A DNA stretch of 64,000 nucleotides from Schizochytrium sp. TIO01 (lineage: Eukaryota; Sar; Bigyra; Thraustochytrida; Thraustochytriidae): positions 4,742,845 to 4,806,844 of the forward strand of contig SMSO01000014.1 of the NCBI GenBank assembly GCA_004764695.1, given 5' to 3'. Below are positions 31,801-43,553 of the stretch, piece by piece. The notes beneath the pieces were generated by a model that was given only the letters and a program-made list of their open reading frames with translations, was not told where the DNA came from and did not search any database. The position numbers and the translations under genes were made by a program. The stretch's first letter is position 1; every line of letters begins with the position of its first letter.

Positions 31801-33204
31801 ATGGAGCTTCAGGATGACAGCATTCCCTCGACCATGTCGAGCATGAGCCGCAAGGAGAACCTTGGAGGCAGGCTCAAGGGTTCCCTCGGCAACTTCAGGA
31901 GGTCGCTTCCCAAGTTTAGCGGCATGAGCTCGCACAGCTTGAAGTCCGCGGCTAAATCCAGCACATCCAGCATGACCTCTGAAGAACTTGTGGAGCAGGG
32001 ATTCGGACCCCACCGCTCCTTCAGCCGCGCTGAAGGCCGCAGCGAGCTCGGTAAGCTCATCTCTCACCAGTACGACGGTGCAGCTGTCCAGTATGGTGTT
32101 GCACAGGCTATCGGCAAAAAGGATCAGGACAGGTACGACATTCGTTTGGGCAACGAGGATGGCGATGAAGTGCACTACTTCGGTGTCTTCGATGGCCACG
32201 GCACATCGGCGCTCGCAGCAGATCTCTGTGTCTCTAAACTCTACGATGTAATTGCAAACTTCGATAAGCGCTCCCGAGGATCCTCCGCTGAGCTTGACTC
32301 TGAGGACGACGAGTCTGTCAGTCCCGTCGCCGTCGAGAAGGACATCTCTCTTCTCTCTCTCGGCCTCTCCCGTCAGCACATCCCCATGACTATGCCCAGC
32401 GATGAGGCAATTGCATTCGGATACCAGCGCATGGACGAGCTCGTTCGTGCATCACGCCACGCCGAGCCTCGCTCTGGTACCTGCGCAGTAACTCTCTTTG
32501 TGGAGTCTGAGCCTGCCGCAAACTTGCTTGATGATGCCGTGCAAGACGAGACTTTCTGCAAGGCCGCCTGGGTTGGCGATTGCAGAGCTATTGTTGTGCA
32601 GCAGGATGGTACCGTCGACCAGATTACTCTTGACCACCGCGTTGAAGTAAACGAAAACGAGCGCATTCGCATTGAGGAAGCGGATCACTCACCACGCAAC
32701 GGTCTCCTGGACAGCGAGCTTTGGAGCCGTGAGAGGCAGCGTGCAGCTCAGTCGGGTGAGGTCTTGCGGCCCCACTCATACATTGGCCGCCGTCAACTCA
32801 ATGGAACCCCCGTGGGCCCGGAGGTCATCTTCAGCCACAGTGGTGGTGTGTCCCTCCAGGTTACCCGTAGCATCGGCGACACCTACGCCGCTCGCTCGGT
32901 TATTGCTGATCCTGATATTGTTTCCTTTACCATCCCCAAGGGTGAGTATGCCCGCTTTGTGCTTGCCTCAGACGGTATCTTCGAGGTTCTGGGTACCCAA
33001 GAGGTAGCTCGCTTTGTGTCCAAGATCTCATCACCCTCTAAGGCCGCTGCTAAGCTTGCGGCCCACGCTAAACAGAAGCGTTTGTATGGAGGCATGGCCC
33101 CCGATGATATTACTGCGATTGTTGTGGATATTAACCCAATGATGCGCCGCAACTTTAAGACTTCCAACCTGAGTAAGCAAACCGGGCTCATCGCAGGCCA
33201 CTAA
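31801..33204 (+). CDS. PP2C-family (PPM) Ser/Thr protein phosphatase
   Basis: 467-aa metal-dependent Ser/Thr phosphatase, clean ATG start. Residues 1-85 are a Ser-rich, basic extension without signal peptide. The catalytic fold follows: GKKDQDRYD, the metal-binding FDGHG (Asp131-Gly-His-Gly), SGTCAVTLF, AWVGDCRAIV, LDHR, LQVTRSIGD, LASDGIFEVL (Asp391) and the final DDITAIVV (Asp435/436). These are the conserved Asp ligands for the two Mn/Mg ions, so the enzyme should be active. Two insertions stand out: an acidic Ser-rich loop after the first catalytic block (SSAELDSEDDESVSP) and a loop before the TRSIGD motif. Substrate is unknown. The next gene downstream is convergent. A polypurine GAA tract sits about 110 bases upstream of the start. 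Confidence 0.95.
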   Translation: MELQDDSIPSTMSSMSRKENLGGRLKGSLGNFRRSLPKFSGMSSHSLKSAAKSSTSSMTSEELVEQGFGPHRSFSRAEGRSELGKLISHQYDGAAVQYGVAQAIGKKDQDRYDIRLGNEDGDEVHYFGVFDGHGTSALAADLCVSKLYDVIANFDKRSRGSSAELDSEDDESVSPVAVEKDISLLSLGLSRQHIPMTMPSDEAIAFGYQRMDELVRASRHAEPRSGTCAVTLFVESEPAANLLDDAVQDETFCKAAWVGDCRAIVVQQDGTVDQITLDHRVEVNENERIRIEEADHSPRNGLLDSELWSRERQRAAQSGEVLRPHSYIGRRQLNGTPVGPEVIFSHSGGVSLQVTRSIGDTYAARSVIADPDIVSFTIPKGEYARFVLASDGIFEVLGTQEVARFVSKISSPSKAAAKLAAHAKQKRLYGGMAPDDITAIVVDINPMMRRNFKTSNLSKQTGLIAGH

Positions 33205-34622
33205 AGCCCCTTCCACCGTATCTTAGGACCACTTTTATCTTCCCACATGCATACATACCTATAAACAAGCCGGTGTTACGCCATTCCTTCTTTTACATAC
33301 ACATATACCCCACATCAACGAAGCATCCAACACTAAAATAAGAAAAGACCCGGATGCGATTGTGCGCAGAATTTGGCTCTACAAGCCATTTTGTGATTCT
33401 TGAACTGTAACTTTGTATATTCTTCTACTACCATCATGTTTTGTTCTCTTTTATTTCTCTTCATTCTTTTCGTTCTCAACTTTTCTTGCTCCTGTATCAA
33501 CACGATTATTGTGGCTGTGAGAATTGCCCCTCAGAAGAAGGTTCCTCTTTACCTACTAGTCAAGAGAGTTTCTCTGGTTGAATTTTCCGAAAGCTATCAT
33601 GGTGCCTGTTTTTTTTCGGTGGTGAATGATTATACATATGTGCTTTCACTGGTGTTCAAAACTTTTGGATTAAAATGCCAAGATTCCTCGATAGGATGAA
33701 GTCTATCAGGTTTTAGTTGGCGCAATGTTGTCGCTTCGTTCTCTATACACTCAAGTTATGATTTAAAACTTTCTGATGGTGAACCATGTCTTGTCAAATA
33801 ATTAATTATTTATTTTTGAATATCGCGCTTCATAATAATGAAAAACATGGAGGTAAAACAATAGGCAAGGTACCTCACGAACGATAGAAAATGATGACAA
33901 TCTCAAGGATTCCTATTCCTTCGCATTGGGTCTAAAAGAGCATGGGCAGAGTTTCACTGATAATCACTCCATGAATCGCAGAAGGCTTTCTGTAATTTGT
34001 GTGTCCAAGGTTTTCTTATTTTGAGAGTTCTCAGAACTTTTAAAAGCGATCTAGACGACTTATTAAAAAAAGGGCAATAGCCGTTCGTAGCAAAACAGTT
34101 TAGAGACTTGGGCATATGGTAAATAGTAGCATCTTCTTTTAAAGCACAATCGAAACAATATTTGCCATGCATTCACTTACGAACATAAATGGCGAATGCT
34201 AATATACTAGAAAAACAAAAACTCAACTTGCATTCAATTAAACAACTGCGACTACCGCCAAAGCATCAACTGCCCCACTCATGGACCTCGCACTCCCGTT
34301 CGGTTCATTTGAGCTCCAGGGCTAATAATAACTTAGGTTACGACAGCCATCACAAAATGACCACCAACAAGAAAATAGCAGAATGCAGTCATTGAACAGG
34401 ATTTCTTACTTCATCATTTACGTCTTTTGTTTGTATGTTATATGAGTTACTTCACTTCATTTGCCTCCCTCGGATGATAATTGACTACATGAGATGCAAG
34501 TCCTAGTGAGGACTTCGACGACTCATATTGTAAACCCGGATAGCAAACAAACAAAATCTAAAGCAGGCAGACAGAATATATGCAGCATGATAGTTAATTA
34601 TGATTCCCAACACAATTTTCCT
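33205..34622. other. Spacer between convergent genes
   Basis: AT-rich 3' flanks of the PP2C and LIS1 genes. A minus-strand ORF with ATG at 34172-33954 (72 aa, five Cys; starts MHGKYCFDCALKEDATIYH) is the only candidate and is unrecognised. The hydrophobic plus ORF at 33400-33699 is probably chance. Confidence 0.5.
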
Positions 34623-35981
34623 CTACACGCTTGCTGATGCAGGAGCAGCTCCCCAGAGAGCAAGTTCAGTGTCGACACTGCCAGTTGCGACTAAGGCAAG
34701 CTTGGGGTGAGCTGCCATACATGTGATAAAGTGAGTGTGTGCATTTGCTACTGTGCGCACGCAGCGCTGCTGTTCAAGGTCCCAGATTCGAATAGACTTG
34801 TCCTCAGATGCAGTCATGAGATATTTTCCATTCGGCTGAAAGGCTACTGCACGAACCCAGTTGTCATGACCTGCGAGGGTCATCAGGCAGATGCCTGAAG
34901 CCACTTGCCAAATCTTCACCGTGCGGTCACGAGATCCCGAGACAACATGGGCGCCGCCAGCAACAGTCAGGGATGATGGGGCTGTGGGAGGAGTCTCAGC
35001 ATGGTTGTTACTAGTTGGGTGTGCAGAACCATTGAGAGCCTTTGATCGGGAAGGGTTCATAACCTTGTCAGCTGGACCCGAGGAAAACGCAACGCATTCC
35101 ACCACGTGTTCATGACCACGAAGTCGCTCCATTAATTCGCCGCCAGGAGCAGCTGCCAAGTTCCAGACAATAACCGACTGGTCACTTGAGCAAGTCGCGA
35201 GCAAATGACTACCCGGATGAACCGCGAGCTTGCGAACCCAATCGTCGTGACCGGTCAAAGTACGAATGCAATATCCACTTGTAGTGTCCCAAATCTTAAT
35301 GGTCTTATCACGAGAGCATGACGCAAGTTGCTGAGGGTTCTCTGGCAAAAACCTTACTCCCGTGACATTATGGTCATGACCCATGAGGGTGCGAATACAA
35401 TCTTGCGAACCACTGGGCGCAAAATCCCACAATTTGATACTCATATCAGCACTGCAGCTTGCCAAAAGAGTTCCATCTATGTTAAAGGCAATATCTTGGA
35501 CCACATTAGTGTGACCCTTGAGGGTACGCTCGAATTCACCGGTCTCAAAGTCCCATAATTTCAACGAAGCATCCTCCGACGCGGAAACCATCATGTTAAA
35601 GCGTGGATGGAATGTTACACATGTGACAGGAGCGCGATGTCCTTTGAGCCGAGAACGGCTCGTTGTCTTCAACAAATAAGTCTCACCCACCTTGAGACCA
35701 TCAGGCCCATTGCCTTGACCCACCGCAAAACCACCCGCCTTACGTTCTGCTTCAAGGTCCTTCACCTTTTGCTCAAGATCTAAAACTTTACGTTGCAGGC
35801 GTACAACGGAAGTCCATTTCCGCTCAAGCAGAGGAACACCGTCTGGTCGAGACTTTACAGGATCCGCATTTCCAACAGCCTGCCCGAACTCCTGTGCTGC
35901 AGACTGGAAGCTTTCATCCGACCGAAGGTATTCCAGAATTGCACCATGCAGCTCTGTGCGTTGCTTCTCGGTAAGCACCAT
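34623..35981 (-). CDS. LIS1/NudF (PAFAH1B1) dynein regulator
   Basis: 452-aa cytoplasmic dynein regulator acting with NudE and dynactin at microtubules. ATG start at 35981. Order of parts: LisH dimerisation motif (about residues 7-33, ELHGAILEYLRSDESFQSA), a short coiled coil (53-82, VVRLQRKVLDLEQKVKDLEAE), then a seven-bladed WD40 propeller from about residue 112. The seven WD/WN/WQ/WG endings can be read in turn (SLKLWDF, SIKLWDF, TIKIWDT, SVIVWNL, TVKIWQV, SIRIWDL, ELALWGA), each preceded by its GH dipeptide except the last (NAHTH). Blade five carries an insertion of about 40 residues, rich in Asn, Ser, Pro and Thr, between its first strands; this is longer than usual. LIS1 implies a dynein-dependent transport or flagellated stage. 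Confidence 0.96.
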   Translation of the reverse strand: MVLTEKQRTELHGAILEYLRSDESFQSAAQEFGQAVGNADPVKSRPDGVPLLERKWTSVVRLQRKVLDLEQKVKDLEAERKAGGFAVGQGNGPDGLKVGETYLLKTTSRSRLKGHRAPVTCVTFHPRFNMMVSASEDASLKLWDFETGEFERTLKGHTNVVQDIAFNIDGTLLASCSADMSIKLWDFAPSGSQDCIRTLMGHDHNVTGVRFLPENPQQLASCSRDKTIKIWDTTSGYCIRTLTGHDDWVRKLAVHPGSHLLATCSSDQSVIVWNLAAAPGGELMERLRGHEHVVECVAFSSGPADKVMNPSRSKALNGSAHPTSNNHAETPPTAPSSLTVAGGAHVVSGSRDRTVKIWQVASGICLMTLAGHDNWVRAVAFQPNGKYLMTASEDKSIRIWDLEQQRCVRTVANAHTHFITCMAAHPKLALVATGSVDTELALWGAAPASASV

Positions 35982-38059
35982 CTTTGTTTGCCACAGTCAC
36001 AAACGCAACCAATACTAGCGAGGTCGACGCAGCTACTGTTTTAATGATCTTGCAGGCGGCCCAGCTTCTCGTAAGCTACGCCTGAGACCTTTCCCTCTCC
36101 TCAGTCCGTATACTTCAACCTTTGCTTTAAGGTCTGCTACAACGATCAATCACGACCTGAATGCTTGGTTATCAATGAAAAGCGAAAAGAGAATTTTCAC
36201 CCAAACGATAGAAGCGATACCTGTCTACCAATTCAACAAAGGTTAGTCAATCTGAACTTTACACACAAAATGCACCAAACAAACTGCAACTGGTCGAAGC
36301 TATAATTTAGCAAACAGGACAAGCACTATACTCTAGTCCACAGAGTCGGTCTCCGTTGATCCGAAAATTTATCAAAACTGTCCTTCAAAAACTACACGAC
36401 CACTCATAACCAAATGCACAACAATCGAGCTTTCAATGGATCTACTTATGCGTTACATCCACAGAGACGCTCGTTTCTTCCCTCACCACCAGGTAGAACG
36501 ACCCAAAGCAAGTTGTCAAGCCTTTCAAGGCCGTTGCCACAAGAAAAATACCAGAGAAAACACACACCAAGATGAGATCACCTGACTTCGCGAGCCTGTC
36601 CACTCCTGTCAAGATGCCGTTCGCACTGCTTTCTTGCGCTCAGGCAACGTATGTAATGTATGCTTTCTTCGATCCTGTGTGAAACCACCGACGAAACAGA
36701 CTTCGACGCACGTCTCTTCGACCACAAACAACGTCACTTACCGCCTTACGTCCCCCCAAGCTGTCCCACCAGCAGCTTTTGGGTAGGCTTCGAGCTCTGC
36801 AAGGCTCGAAAGGTCTTCCTCGACTCCGGTTTGCTCACGTGGCGTCACCGCCAGATGCGCAGAAGTAAAACAGTCGATTGAAATCAAAATCAACCTTTGC
36901 GAGAAAAATAAAATAAGCAGATATATATATATATAGCGAACGAGGAGACTAGAAAAAAGACTCCAGAAGCGATATGGCGTTGCTCCAAGACCGACCAAGA
37001 TATCAAAGCTCACAAAGTAAATTTACTGGCCACCACCCAGCGAGCCTACTTGAACTCTGGAAATCTCTTTGCACGAAAATAACGACCTCCGCCTAGCTAG
37101 GCACTCCAACTACCCATCCTCTTCTTGCCATGCGCAAAACGTTCGCTGCCCAATTTTGCCCAATATTTACCCTATATCCCATACACAAAGTAGCATTTTA
37201 CCTACACAGCCCACACCATCTCATGTTCCCTTCATTCCCTAACCCACGGCAGCCGCGGCGCCTTATATGGTCGATACTTAACCTACGAGTCCAGAAAGCA
37301 CGTCCCGGAGATCAAAGGTTCTCTACCACCATTTTTCGTTGGTAGAGACACTCTCCTGGGAATCAGTTTTATTACTAATTTTTTCGCCCCCAATTAGGGG
37401 TTCCCTTCTTTACTTTATGCCTTCGCTTCTATGTCCGACGGGGAGGACAGAGTAGTAGTGATATAGGGGAAAGTCCAGATTGCTTTCCCGCTTTGCTTTG
37501 TACCTCAAAATGTTCGCTGGCTGAATGGGGGAATGAGGCTTGAGAGAGTATAATGTATTGAGTGAAGATGCTAACGTCAGTGGCAATTGCCGTTTGGGGG
37601 ATGCTGTATTAGAAGTCAGACCATGCGATGTTTAACAATGATAGATTTTTTAAAGGGGAGAAGAGCTTTGGATAATTTGTAAAGGAAAGTATTGAAAATT
37701 CATCAATCAGACAAAATAAGACTCATCAATCTACAGGCCTTGTCTCGCACTCAGCCACTAGCTAGCTAAATGTGGTCAATCTCGTCGACGGCTATGTCCT
37801 CTTCAAGCTGGTCCTCAAAACAAAACCAAAAACACTCGAAACGGAAAGTAGTAGTATCATCAAGGCGTGTGTCTGGCTAACTTGAAATTATTACTATATC
37901 TTTCTCTTGGCTAAAGCAACGAGTTGGATTTCCACTAGGTTGCAAGCGCAAATTGCCTTGTTTTAGTCAGAAGCTCTACCTAGACACTGGAGGACAGGAG
38001 CCATGGTGGGTGGGTTACATTCTAAGATTAAAATACTCGCTGGCTGATTCGCAGCGGGC
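35982..38059. other. Spacer; LIS1 upstream region
   Basis: About 2 kb containing the LIS1 promoter on one side and the 3' flank of the threonine dehydrogenase gene on the other. ORFs here are short and unconvincing. The only simple repeat is a short TATATA run near 36920-36935. Confidence 0.5.
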
Positions 38060-39250
38060 TTACTTGTTTTCATTGGCCGCCTTCTCAAGCTTCTTCTGGA
38101 GCTGGATGAGCATATCCTCGGTCATGGCATCAATGTCATACTCCGGCTTCCACTTCCAGTCCTCGCGAGCAAGGCTGTCATCAATGGACTGGGGCCAGGT
38201 GTCAGCAATGTTTTGGCGAAAGTCCGGGGCGTAGTCAATCTCAAATTCGGGAATGAACTTGCGAATTGACTCAGCGAGCTGGGAAGGGGTGAAGCTCATT
38301 GAAGTGATGTTGTAGACGCGCTCAGAGAGAGAGTCTGAGGGGGCCTGCAGAAGCATCATGGTGGCCTTGAGGCAATCCGGCATGTACATCATCGGGAGGG
38401 CAGTGCTCTCGTTGAGAAAACTGGTGTAGCGACGCTCTTCGAGGGCCTTGTAGTAAATCTCAACAGCGTAGTCAGTGGTACCACCGCCGGGAAGAGTCTC
38501 AGAGGAAATCACACCAGGGTAACGCAGGGAGCGGAAGTCGACACCGTAGCGGTTGAAGTAGTACGTGCCGAGAAGTTCCATGTAAATTTTGGTGATACCA
38601 TAAATTGTAGTGGGGCGCATGACAGTGTGGTCAGGGGTGTCCATCTTGGGAGTAGACGGACCAAAAACAGCAATGGTACTGGGAGTGAAAACGCGAAGAT
38701 CATTCTCACGGGCGACCTCCAGCACGTTCTCCATACCGCGGGTGTTGATGCGGAGTGCAAGCTGGGGGTTCTTCTCACCAATCGCACTAAGCATGGATGC
38801 ATTGTGGACAATCATGTCGATGCCGTTTTCGAGAGCGATGCGCATAAGGGCATCCTTCTGCATGACATCACAGTACACAAAGGGGCCGCTCAAGAGGCTG
38901 TTACCATTGCCATTGCCGTTTCCCTTGCGACGAGGAGTACGGATATCGCTGGCAATAACGTTGTCAATGCCATACTCTTGACGCAGGTAAGGCACGAGCT
39001 CCTGGCCAATCTGGCCAGAGGCACCAGTGACAAGAACACGTGTTGTGGACTCGGCCTGGCGAACGCGAGAGGCTTCTCCAGGGTATCCAAAGCTGAAGGC
39101 ACGTTCGGTAGCACGGGGAGGGCGCTCGGAGTCGTCACCGTTATCGCCAGAACTGGCACTAAGAAATCTACGCGATTCACTGGCAGCAAGCACGCGGCGC
39201 TCCTGCTGCTGGAGCACGCGGCGGGTCAAAGAGTTCATCATGATGCTCAT
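38060..39250 (-). CDS. L-threonine 3-dehydrogenase, mitochondrial (SDR type)
   Basis: 396-aa NAD-dependent enzyme oxidising L-threonine to 2-amino-3-oxobutyrate, which is then split to glycine and acetyl-CoA. ATG at 39250. Residues 1-40 are rich in Arg, Ser and Ala without acids ([24 protein letters not shown]), a typical mitochondrial presequence. The Rossmann fold begins [11 protein letters not shown] (Gly76, Gly79, Gly82), followed by [24 protein letters not shown] and the catalytic YGITK (Tyr217, Lys221). [36 protein letters not shown] and [14 protein letters not shown] match the short-chain epimerase-like TDH of animals and protists, not the zinc-dependent bacterial enzyme. A GNGNGNGN stretch (110-117) forms an odd low-complexity insert after the second beta strand. 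Confidence 0.95.
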   Translation of the reverse strand: MSIMMNSLTRRVLQQQERRVLAASESRRFLSASSGDNGDDSERPPRATERAFSFGYPGEASRVRQAESTTRVLVTGASGQIGQELVPYLRQEYGIDNVIASDIRTPRRKGNGNGNGNSLLSGPFVYCDVMQKDALMRIALENGIDMIVHNASMLSAIGEKNPQLALRINTRGMENVLEVARENDLRVFTPSTIAVFGPSTPKMDTPDHTVMRPTTIYGITKIYMELLGTYYFNRYGVDFRSLRYPGVISSETLPGGGTTDYAVEIYYKALEERRYTSFLNESTALPMMYMPDCLKATMMLLQAPSDSLSERVYNITSMSFTPSQLAESIRKFIPEFEIDYAPDFRQNIADTWPQSIDDSLAREDWKWKPEYDIDAMTEDMLIQLQKKLEKAANENK

Positions 39251-42200
39251 GGTCTTGGTTTAAGTTTTGGTTTTAGTTTTGAGTTTCAAGGTGGATTTTT
39301 GTATGTTGCTGCACTTGTCCGGTCTTGATCAAGACGCCAACTCTTGGACCGTGTTTCGACTTCCGCAGCGAACCTTAGAAGGCAATACGCTTGGAGTGAC
39401 TGCCAAGGTTTGTTTGAGGTTTGCTGGTGGCCAGGGCGCAGCTGAAAGTCCAGGCGGTGCAGATTGGATGGGTGCTCGCTGTTTTGTGCCTCGCTCAGTT
39501 CTGCTCTCTCAGAATTCGCTTACAGATAATTTTATTTTTTAAGTAATATGTAAACTATATAGATGTAGGAAAAAGCGCCAAATAGGAGTTACCTGTAGCA
39601 ATGGATGTAAGGTAAAAGTAATTATAACCTTTACAATTCGAGTCCCAAATTCAAGTTCACCGGCTCGAGGCGGCTTGTGGGAGCGATTCCTCAACGATAG
39701 CTGTACGTGTACTGCCACCACGATGCTCAAAAAGATCTGGGAGTCAAGGGCTTTTCATTCCCCCCCCCATACTCTCTTGGAGGCGCCATGTATAAGAAAT
39801 GCCACGAGGGTGAAGCGCTGTGGCGAGGTCCGGTGAGCTGTGCTAATTCTTATTCTTTTTTCTCCAATTTTTATTGATCAAAAATTATATATGATAGGAG
39901 AAAAGTATCATATCATCATTTCGAGTTGGCTGTAACAATCGATAACTAACTAAACTATCAATCTAACTCACTCACTCACTCGCTCCAAGGGAATCACAAA
40001 TCCTCAATCGACAAAGAACCAGTCATACATACCAGGTATGAGGTTTACAATTCACCCGTGGCTCATGCATGAATAGAATAATCCACGTAGTAGAGCGAGT
40101 GAATGACTTAAAAGATGCCAGCGAAGCCACTGAGAGGGCACAAGGGCACACTAAAACGAGAACAGGAGCGGCGACTGGAGCAGCCTCGAAGAACCTGCAG
40201 TTTGTACCAGTCAGTACCTGCAAACCGACCTCTATCTACATTCTATATCTATCAGCACGGACCTTTCTGCTGGATATTGGACGCATGAATAGTCGTATCG
40301 TGCCTTCATACAGTCAGTCATGGCGATGGAGGGAGTTTTTGCTTTTGCTTTTGAGACAGGCCACCTGAAGAAAGAAAGAAAGAAGAAAGAAAGAAAGTCC
40401 ATCCCCGGCAAATATAGCAGAAAACGCGCACTTTTGCTGATCACTAACTGCGATTAAAATGGTCACCTCCGTTTGTAGAAAAAGCCTGCAAACAAATCAA
40501 GTCGCGCCTTACATTGCAGGTGGCAAGCGCCTCTGATCAGCCGTGTGGCCAGCAACCAACATTAAGAATGAGTCCCAGACCACTCCCAGCTAACTCACTC
40601 ACTCAGAACGTACGAGCATTGCAAAGTTTTCAATCATAAACAAACGTAAGGTTGTTTTTAATGATGATGTAGGACATACATGAATGAATTGCACAGTGGC
40701 ATTGCAATCAATGCCTGGGGCTGCGGTGCCCAGGGAACCCAGTGGAGAGACGCACGCACTCGCTTGCAGGTCGCTTACTCTCGCTGTGACACGGCATTCA
40801 ACCAACCTGGTGATGCACAAAAGCGATGATCGATGCAAGCAAGTTATTATTGGAGCGAGCCTGAAGACGATGGCACCTGGCGCCTGAGTCTTGTAATAAT
40901 CTACCCCCTCGAGATTCTTGTGCCCTCCTCATGGACGATGAATGTGCCAGGAATTGGCGGCGTGCTCGACTTGCTTGCTTGCACTCACTCGGCCACGCAA
41001 GTACACAGGCTGGCTAAAGAGGGAGACGACCTTTTCGGTCTCCAGGGCTCAAGGGTTCTCTGGCGCAAGGAAATGAATTGACCTCCATAGAACCCTTCGA
41101 TGACACCAAGAAACGTGCAGGCCGAGGATGCCACAAATCGTGAATGAATGGGTTTCTTGCCACTCACATTGATTCGCATTCAGGCAGTTGAAGGCCGTCG
41201 AAGCGGCGAACTATTTGGAGCACAGAAGTCTTGAAGACCTTGACGAGGAGTTCAGCTTTAGCAGTTGGCCAGGGCATGAATGCACTCTATAAAGGTGGAC
41301 AAGTCAGGGAGCATCTCTGTCAGGTTGTGGCCTGCGAATGGGGTTTTGAGATTCACCGCTTTTGCTCTCAGCTCCCAAGAACGTCAACACAAATAAATGT
41401 TGAATTGGAGGTTCCGGCACAATTCAATATTAATTGGAAGGACCTGGATCTTCGGAGAGCTTGTGCATTGTGATAAAGCATTGAATGAAGAATGCCTGCT
41501 AGATACCTAGTCTCCTTGCCGTGCCGTGCGATTGCTGCCGCGAGCTTCGCTGAAAACCGGTGAGCTCTGCTTCTTCGTCCATTTTAAGTTGGCGATCAAC
41601 CAGAGGCATAACTGACTAACAAGCTGGTCGCGCTAGTCCTTGTAGGAGAGAACCAGAAGCGAAATTTGTATCCTCTTGCCTCAGTTCACAAAACATAGCA
41701 AAATCAATGGGCAGGCTTAGCAGGTGCAAATTCATGACCGCTGTACCTCTACACTCTCGCTAGGCCTTCAAGTCTTTTAAATTGAGCAGAAACTCAAAAC
41801 AGTTGCATCTCATTACCCGCTCAACTAAGTGTGTCTTATGATGCAAGTATGCCAAGGTAGTATCGAGAGAGTGTCAGCGAACGAACTTATAGCGCTGACC
41901 AGCTTGTCAAGAGCGCTCAAAGGCAGGACATCAGCAAGCTTTTCCAGCTTTCAATTAACTTGGTATTAAGCTTGAATAAAACTCGCGCGACGTAATGGTA
42001 GTATTTGACTACTGCTGATAAGCTAGCTCATGGGATTTATTTGCCACTGCTTGTGTAGAGAGTGACCATTTTTATGTAGCGGTAGGGAGTATCTATTCGA
42101 TTGTCAAATCTTTGAAATAGAAGAATAAGAAGAAGTGTCGTCAAGCATACATGACGCAATGCCGTCATGTAAACTAAATATGAAAGGCTGTCTCACGAGT

Positions 42201-43553
42201 GAAAGTGTTTTGTGAAGGACAGGAATCACTATTAAAAAATAGTACGCTTGTGCCCCTGCACGCGCGGGCTTTTGTTTGGCATTGTAGATCGAGTGTTATA
42301 CCATGAGAATCCTGGTGGTCATGTAAAACTACTCACGGCGTTCTAAACTTACTTTTCTATAACAAATGATAGACTTTGGCCCATGGAATCTACTCAGAAA
42401 TATGTTGAGGTCTTTATCATGTTCAAGTAAATTCGTAGAAAGATCGATGAAGTAAATAGATTATGCAAAGATCAACAGATACTCTGAAGATCCCGCTTTT
42501 ATGAAGATGAGGAGGCCGCATCAAGTGTCTCCGAAAGCAGAAATGAAATTGTTTCTTTCAAGTTTGTAGTCTGTTATTACTATCCTGCGACCGTGTATTC
42601 TATGACTGCATTCCTCATAAACAGAAACCTGCATATAGTATGTGGCACACACTGCAAAGTTATTTACATATAAGGGGTCTACTAACCCAAAGTACTTTCT
42701 TAGCCTTTTATCAAATGGGTCCAAGACTACTGATGAAGGAGTGCATGTTTTAAGTATGATCCATACACAATTAAAGTCCTAGTACAATGCGCTTCATGAT
42801 AAGAAGGTTTTCATGCTCATCCCTCCCTCTATAGATAGATAGCACAAAGGAGTCAAACGCGACTTTGGGCACGAATCCTCTTTGACATCTAATGTGTGCT
42901 ACATAGGCCAAGCTTCCTCTTTGAACAGACTCGCACTCTCCCCACAAGTATGATATCCTGCAGCTTGCATCATCTAAAATGAGCTGTGCTGGCTTAGTTT
43001 TCATCTTAACCTGCCATCTGCATGACCTACCTAGCTAGCCTCATCCAATGTCAACTTAGAGTGATCTTATCTCATGGGTTTACCTCTAGATTTTTATTGA
43101 AGAATGAATACCAGAGAGAATAAAAATCATCCCGGACTTTTGCTTTCGCCTTTTACATGGACGCAGAAGCCAAACTACATGAAAGAAGCTTCGGCACTAG
43201 ACCACAAAGACCTTTAACGTGGGCATCACGTATCGTCCACATTGAGCTCCTGCGCCTTGTCCGCACTTAGGAGACGTGACCTGCGTTGTTTTGCGCAAGC
43301 TCTAGCTCAGTTTTCGTTGAAGAAGTCGAGAACAATACAGTTCTTAGTAGCAACACCTCCGACGCCGAACTGGAGAAACTATGGGCCTAGCTCAGGCTAG
43401 ATGACTGCTACTCAGAGAACGTGCGATGAATGAATAGACCCCTTTATAGCCCACTTAAGATTGTGCTGCAATGTAATGTAATAGGTGCGAAAGCAAATCA
43501 GCAACCAGTAGTTGACGAGAACTTAGCTCCTCGCGTCCCCAAAGTCAAGCAAC
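39251..43553. other. 4.3-kb spacer without a convincing gene
   Basis: It holds the TDH promoter and the COX17 promoter. A minus-strand frame at 41179-40985 contains TFLGVIEGFYGGQF, close to the N-terminal signature of GH84 O-GlcNAcases, but no catalytic Asp pair or further homology follows; it may be a relic or chance. Two minus-strand ORFs with ATG (43004-42771 and 42724-42521) have fairly protein-like composition but no recognisable domain. Short AAAG (40370-40396) and CTCA repeats occur. Confidence 0.45.

Noticed and set aside
31756-32379. 207-codon minus ORF opposite the PP2C gene
   Set aside because: Shadow frame on the reverse strand of the phosphatase 5' half.
38627-39328. 233-codon plus ORF opposite threonine dehydrogenase
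   Set aside because: Antisense to a gene with clear catalytic motifs; no domain of its own.
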